A stretch of DNA of 25,283 bases from Trachelipus rathkii. Lineage: Eukaryota; Arthropoda; Malacostraca; Isopoda; Trachelipodidae. Both the position numbers and the translations under genes were made by a program. The notes beneath the pieces were generated by a model that saw only the letters and a program-made list of their open reading frames with translations, made no database searches and was not told the origin of the DNA. The stretch covers positions 47,501 to 72,783 of the forward strand of contig JABUQX010060157.1 in assembly GCA_015478945.1 (NCBI GenBank), written 5' to 3'. Below are positions 22,673 to 25,283 of this stretch, piece by piece. Each line of letters begins with the position of its first letter. The first letter of the stretch is position 1.

Positions 22673-23349
22673 TATTCATTGAATCATTCTTCAATTATTC
22701 TCAAGTTATTCTTGAAAATTCTGGGGTTGGTATAAGCTTTAATTGGGGTTCTTTTGGAGTTGGGTATTTTTATATTCCTAAAATAAATGAGGGCTTTAAC
22801 TTCAACGGAGGGGGAGTTGGTTAGCTTTTATTTTAGGAAAGTTATATTCTGAGGTAAAACTATTTTTCAAATCAAAAGCAGGGTCTACCTCCTTATATTT
22901 ATAGCGTATATTCTTATTTCATTATCTATCATAATAATATAGGACTTATTCCTTACATTTTTACGGCTACAGCCATCTGGCGGTGACATTGAGATTAGCT
23001 CTGCCTATATGATTAGGGTTATTTTACTATGGTTGGTAGAAAATATAAAAAGAATATTGGCTCACTTAATTCCAAGGTACCCCTATTGTCCTTATACCTT
23101 TTATAGTGATTATTGAGGGCGTAAGAAGGTTGATTCGCCCCGCTACATTGGCTGTACGGTTAATAGCTAATATGATTGCAGGGCATCTTTTACTCACCCT
23201 TGTGAGCAATGCGGTGTATATTTTAATTTTAAATAGGGTATTTAAGGGTAGTACTTTACCGATTTTATTAGTAGTGTGGAGTGGCTGTAGCTGCCATTCA
23301 GGCGTATGTCTTTGTAGTCTTAAGAGTCTTATATTCAAGAGAGATTTAA
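22672..23349 (+). pseudogene. atp6: ATP synthase F0 subunit 6, right-arm copy
   Basis: Subunit a of the F0 proton channel. The open stretch 23106-23277 holds [22 protein letters not shown], including the essential Arg of the channel. Upstream, split over frames, are SGVGMSFNWGSFGVGY (about 22,720) and MGLIPYMFTATSHLAVTL (about 22,935). The end, A-I-Q-A-Y-V-F-x-x-L and S-S-E-I, leads to TAA at 23347-23349, immediately followed by the cox3 ATG with no spacer. The N-terminus is worse than in the left copy, which shows the true ATG. Shifts occur near 22,870 and 22,985. Confidence 0.9.
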
Positions 23350-24131
23350 ATGATAAACTTTAACCTTCACCCTTTCCATCTTGTTAATCCTATACCTTGG
23401 CCACTTACCAGCTCATTAGGGCCTCAGTTATTAATATTTTCCGTAAATGGTTAACTTTTTTCTATTCTCTTATTCTAGTGGGAGGGGTAAGGGTACTATT
23501 ATCTATAGTACAATGATGACGGGATGTAGTGCGGGAGGGTACTTTCCAAGGTCTTCATACTATAAAATTTCAAAAAGGGCTTCAATGGGGTATACTTTTG
23601 TTTATTATCTCTGAGGTCTTATTTTTTTTTTCTTTCTTTTGGCTTTTTTCCATGTACTTTAAGCCCTAGAATAGAGCTAGGTAGAGTATGACTTCCTGAG
23701 GGGGTTACTCCTTTTAACCCATTTAATATCCCATTACTGAATACCGTTATCTTTTTAAGGTCGGGGGCTACCGTAACATGAGCTCAACCACGGTTACTAC
23801 ACCGACACAGATTCCAGAGGCAGTTTAAATTAGCTTATTATTACAGGTCTTCTTGGATTTACTTTACTAGCCCTACAAGCCTTTGAGTTGTGGAGACCTC
23901 TTTTTCTATTTCGGACTCAGTGTATGGGGCTACTTTTTTTTTGTAGCCTACTGGTTTTTCATGGTCTTCATGTAATTATTGGACTACTTTTCTATTAGTA
24001 TGTCTAGGACGGATAGGGGGGCCATTTTTCTGCAACCCATCAATTTGGGTTTGAGGCGGCCGCCTGGTATTGACATTTTGTAAGATGTAGTATTGTTTTT
24101 TTTATATATTTCTATTTACTGATGAGGGACT
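23350..24131 (+). pseudogene. cox3: Cytochrome c oxidase subunit III
   Basis: A structural subunit of complex IV. ATG at 23350-23352 gives [20 protein letters not shown]. Further on are [17 protein letters not shown] (about 23,511-23,561), FHGLHVIIGLL (about 23,955-23,990) and FEAAAWYWHFV (about 24,052-24,085), all core cox3 motifs. One extra A after HFV shifts the frame before DVV. It ends with YWWGT and probably an incomplete T stop completed by polyadenylation at about 24,131, where trnR begins. The length, about 780, is normal. It has no left-arm partner beyond the first bases. Confidence 0.9.
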
Positions 24132-24190
24132 TTCCTCTATAGTTTAAGGAGTACAGTTGGTTTCGAACCAAAAAGTCTGTAGGAGGTAAA
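24131..24190 (+). tRNA. trnR: tRNA-Arg (TCG)
   Basis: The acceptor TTTCCTC (24131-24137) pairs with GAGG-AAA at 24183-24190 with one extra T. The anticodon arm TTGG-TTTCGAA-CCAA has TCG at 24163-24165. It sits between cox3 and nad3 and overlaps or abuts the end of cox3. A one-base change, TCG to TAG, would make it Leu, so it is another locus where a mirrored copy would matter. Confidence 0.72.
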
Positions 24191-24194
24191 ATTT

Positions 24195-24540
24195 TTAATT
24201 TTTAGAAGGGTTGCCATTCTGTTATTTCTAACACCCTTCTTCTTTTATCCCTCTATAAATCAATAAAGCAGAATTCAATTTTTGAAAAAGGGACACCTTT
24301 TTGAGTGTGGGTTTGACACCTTAGGGAGGGGTCAGTTAAATTTTCAATCGGTTCTTTTTGATGCTGTTGTTTTTATAATTTTTTGAATGCTTGAGAATTT
24401 TGTTTATTACCACTAGTAGTGACTACCTTAAGGGGGAATTAATGTTTGGAAGTCTTTAATGGGTGGTATTCCTTTACGTTTTAACCTTAGGTTTACTTTC
24501 TTTGAATGGAAGTGAGGGGCTCGGAGTGGAAGTGAGTTAA
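24195..24540 (+). pseudogene. nad3: NADH dehydrogenase subunit 3
   Basis: A small membrane subunit of complex I with the Cys-containing loop that switches between active and inactive states. ENS-x-FEKGTPF then, after one inserted T, ECGFD (about 24,272-24,318) is the diagnostic block, and the key Cys is present. A hydrophobic F-L-M-L-L-F-F-M-I-F stretch and an E-W-K-W-G end follow across several shifts. The length, about 345, is correct. A TAA near 24,540 overlaps the next tRNA. Confidence 0.82.
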
Positions 24541-24589
24541 CTATAGTTTATAACAACAGGTGATTTGCTTCAGAAGAAGAGATAGGGTT
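24539..24589 (+). tRNA. trnA: tRNA-Ala (TGC), candidate Ala/Val dual locus
   Basis: A compact tRNA-like element with acceptor AACTATA and a matching GATAG-GTT end (an extra GG). The D-like arm is short. The anticodon arm GGTGA-TTTGCT-TCAGA has TGC at 24566-24568; the loop lacks one base compared with arthropod trnA. It lies between nad3 and nad1. In oniscids a locus with a middle-base anticodon change encodes Ala (TGC) or Val (TAC). The TGC allele is seen here. The T-arm is not evident. Confidence 0.52.
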
Positions 24590-25283
24590 ACAGGTAGTTT
24601 TTAAGACAAAGAAAAAGAAGGCAACCTAATAGAGATTGGCGAAGAAAATTTCCTCAAGCAAGGGCTATTATTTATCTACCGAAGGGCGGGGAGTGGCTCG
24701 AACCAGATAAAAGTAAAGCAAGAGTAGGGTTTCAGAGTGTGAGAAGGGAGCTTCAAGTCATTTGGGTTAAGAAAAGAACTCTAAAGAGCATGCGGTTGTA
24801 GATACATTACTAATACGCATAATGATAACCAACATGACTCTAACCTTGCCGCATATTCGGTGTTAAATCGCTGATACAACGTTCCAGACTCCCCTCTGAA
24901 AACATACAACAAAAGAGGTTCGGTTGGGTTTCTGCTATAGCGGGTCAGCCATAAGATAGCTAAGATAGGGCTGATAGATAGGAGATAGAGAAGGTAAACT
25001 AAATAAAAATGAAAGTATTAAAAGAAATTAGTAATAGCACCACCAATCTGAGGGTAATAATAGCAAACCTAACCTCATAGGAGATAGTCTGAGCTACAGC
25101 CCGTAAACTCCCTAGCCTAGCATATTTAGAGTTAGAGGCCCAACCGCCCTCAAGGTGGGGTTAAAGACCCTAGCAGAGAGGCCAGCATAAGCAAAGATAA
25201 TAGGAAAGGTGTAACCTCTATTCTACCTAAAGGGGAAGGGAAGGATAACCATAAGAAGTAGTAGAGACATAGTAAACGCGCTA
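24588..25283 (-). pseudogene. nad1: NADH dehydrogenase subunit 1, 5' end cut by the window
   Basis: The quinone-site membrane subunit of complex I, opposite in strand to nad3. Minus-strand residues, in order: GWASNSKYA then [14 protein letters not shown] (about 25,060-25,135), the near-universal nad1 block; AETN-RT and an EGES-like block (about 24,870-24,925); FNTEYAA (about 24,845-24,860); and a W-V-R-A-T-P-R-like block near 24,690, ending around the TTA at 24588-24590. Frameshifts separate these, for example one extra C after AET. The N-terminal quarter lies beyond 25,283. The end overlaps the tRNA-Ala. Confidence 0.85.

Larger units (their letters stand above)
12352..23360 (+). repeat. Right arm of the mitochondrial palindrome
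   Basis: Mirror copy of the left arm in the order cob, nad5, trnH, nad4, nad4L, nad6, rrnL, trnM, nad2, trnC locus, cox1, trnL, cox2, trnD, atp8, atp6. Gene lengths here are close to family norms (cox2 700, cox1 about 1,558). The arm continues without a left partner into cox3, nad3 and nad1. The plus strand, sense for cox1-cox3, is G/T-rich. Confidence 0.93.

Noticed and set aside
23066..23338. 90-codon minus-strand open frame
   Set aside because: Antisense shadow of atp6, whose [10 protein letters not shown] motif lies on the plus strand.

Overview
The window is a large head-to-head inverted duplication (palindrome) of arthropod mitochondrial DNA centred near position 12,352. Gene content, TGA read as Trp, AGA/AGG as Ser and ATA as Met (invertebrate mitochondrial code), and the gene order point to an isopod crustacean. 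The order outward from the centre is cob, nad5, trnH, nad4, nad4L, trnP, nad6, rrnL, trnM, nad2, trnC, cox1, trnL, cox2, trnD, atp8, atp6, cox3, trnR, nad3, trnA and nad1, on mixed strands. Terrestrial isopods (Oniscidea, e.g. Armadillidium) are known for about 14 kb linear monomers closed by hairpins and about 28 kb dimers fused as a palindrome. The layout fits one such dimer, or a nuclear copy of it.

Layout. 1-600: two long (TA)n tracts and about 140 bases I do not recognise. About 600-12,351: left arm, read inward from the cox3 start and atp6 to cob. 12,156-12,530: the junction between the two cob stop codons, with near-zero spacer at the axis and extra stem-loops. 12,352-23,360: right arm, the same genes in mirror order. 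23,350-25,283: right-arm sequence without a left partner (cox3, trnR, nad3, trnA, and nad1 cut by the window end). In each arm the cox1-sense strand is G/T-rich, so base skew flips at the centre.

Every protein gene is recognisable but frame-broken, and the two copies break at different places. The left arm is about 6% longer than the right over the same genes, and cox2 is 824 versus 700 bases. This means either uncorrected long-read sequence or a decaying nuclear copy (NUMT); the (TA)n flank and loss of homology near 600 allow the NUMT reading. Protein copies are typed as pseudogenes because none can be translated end to end as given; the intact originals would encode oxidative phosphorylation subunits.

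The most interesting biology is at mirrored tRNA loci. Oniscid dimers can encode two different tRNAs at one locus through anticodon differences between the arms. Here the locus beside nad2 reads GCA (Cys) on the left and GAA (Phe) on the right; the cox1-cox2 locus is TAA-like on the left and TAG on the right; and the single locus between nad3 and nad1 reads TGC (Ala), the position known as the Ala/Val locus. General divergence between the arms is high, so these are candidates, not proven alleles.
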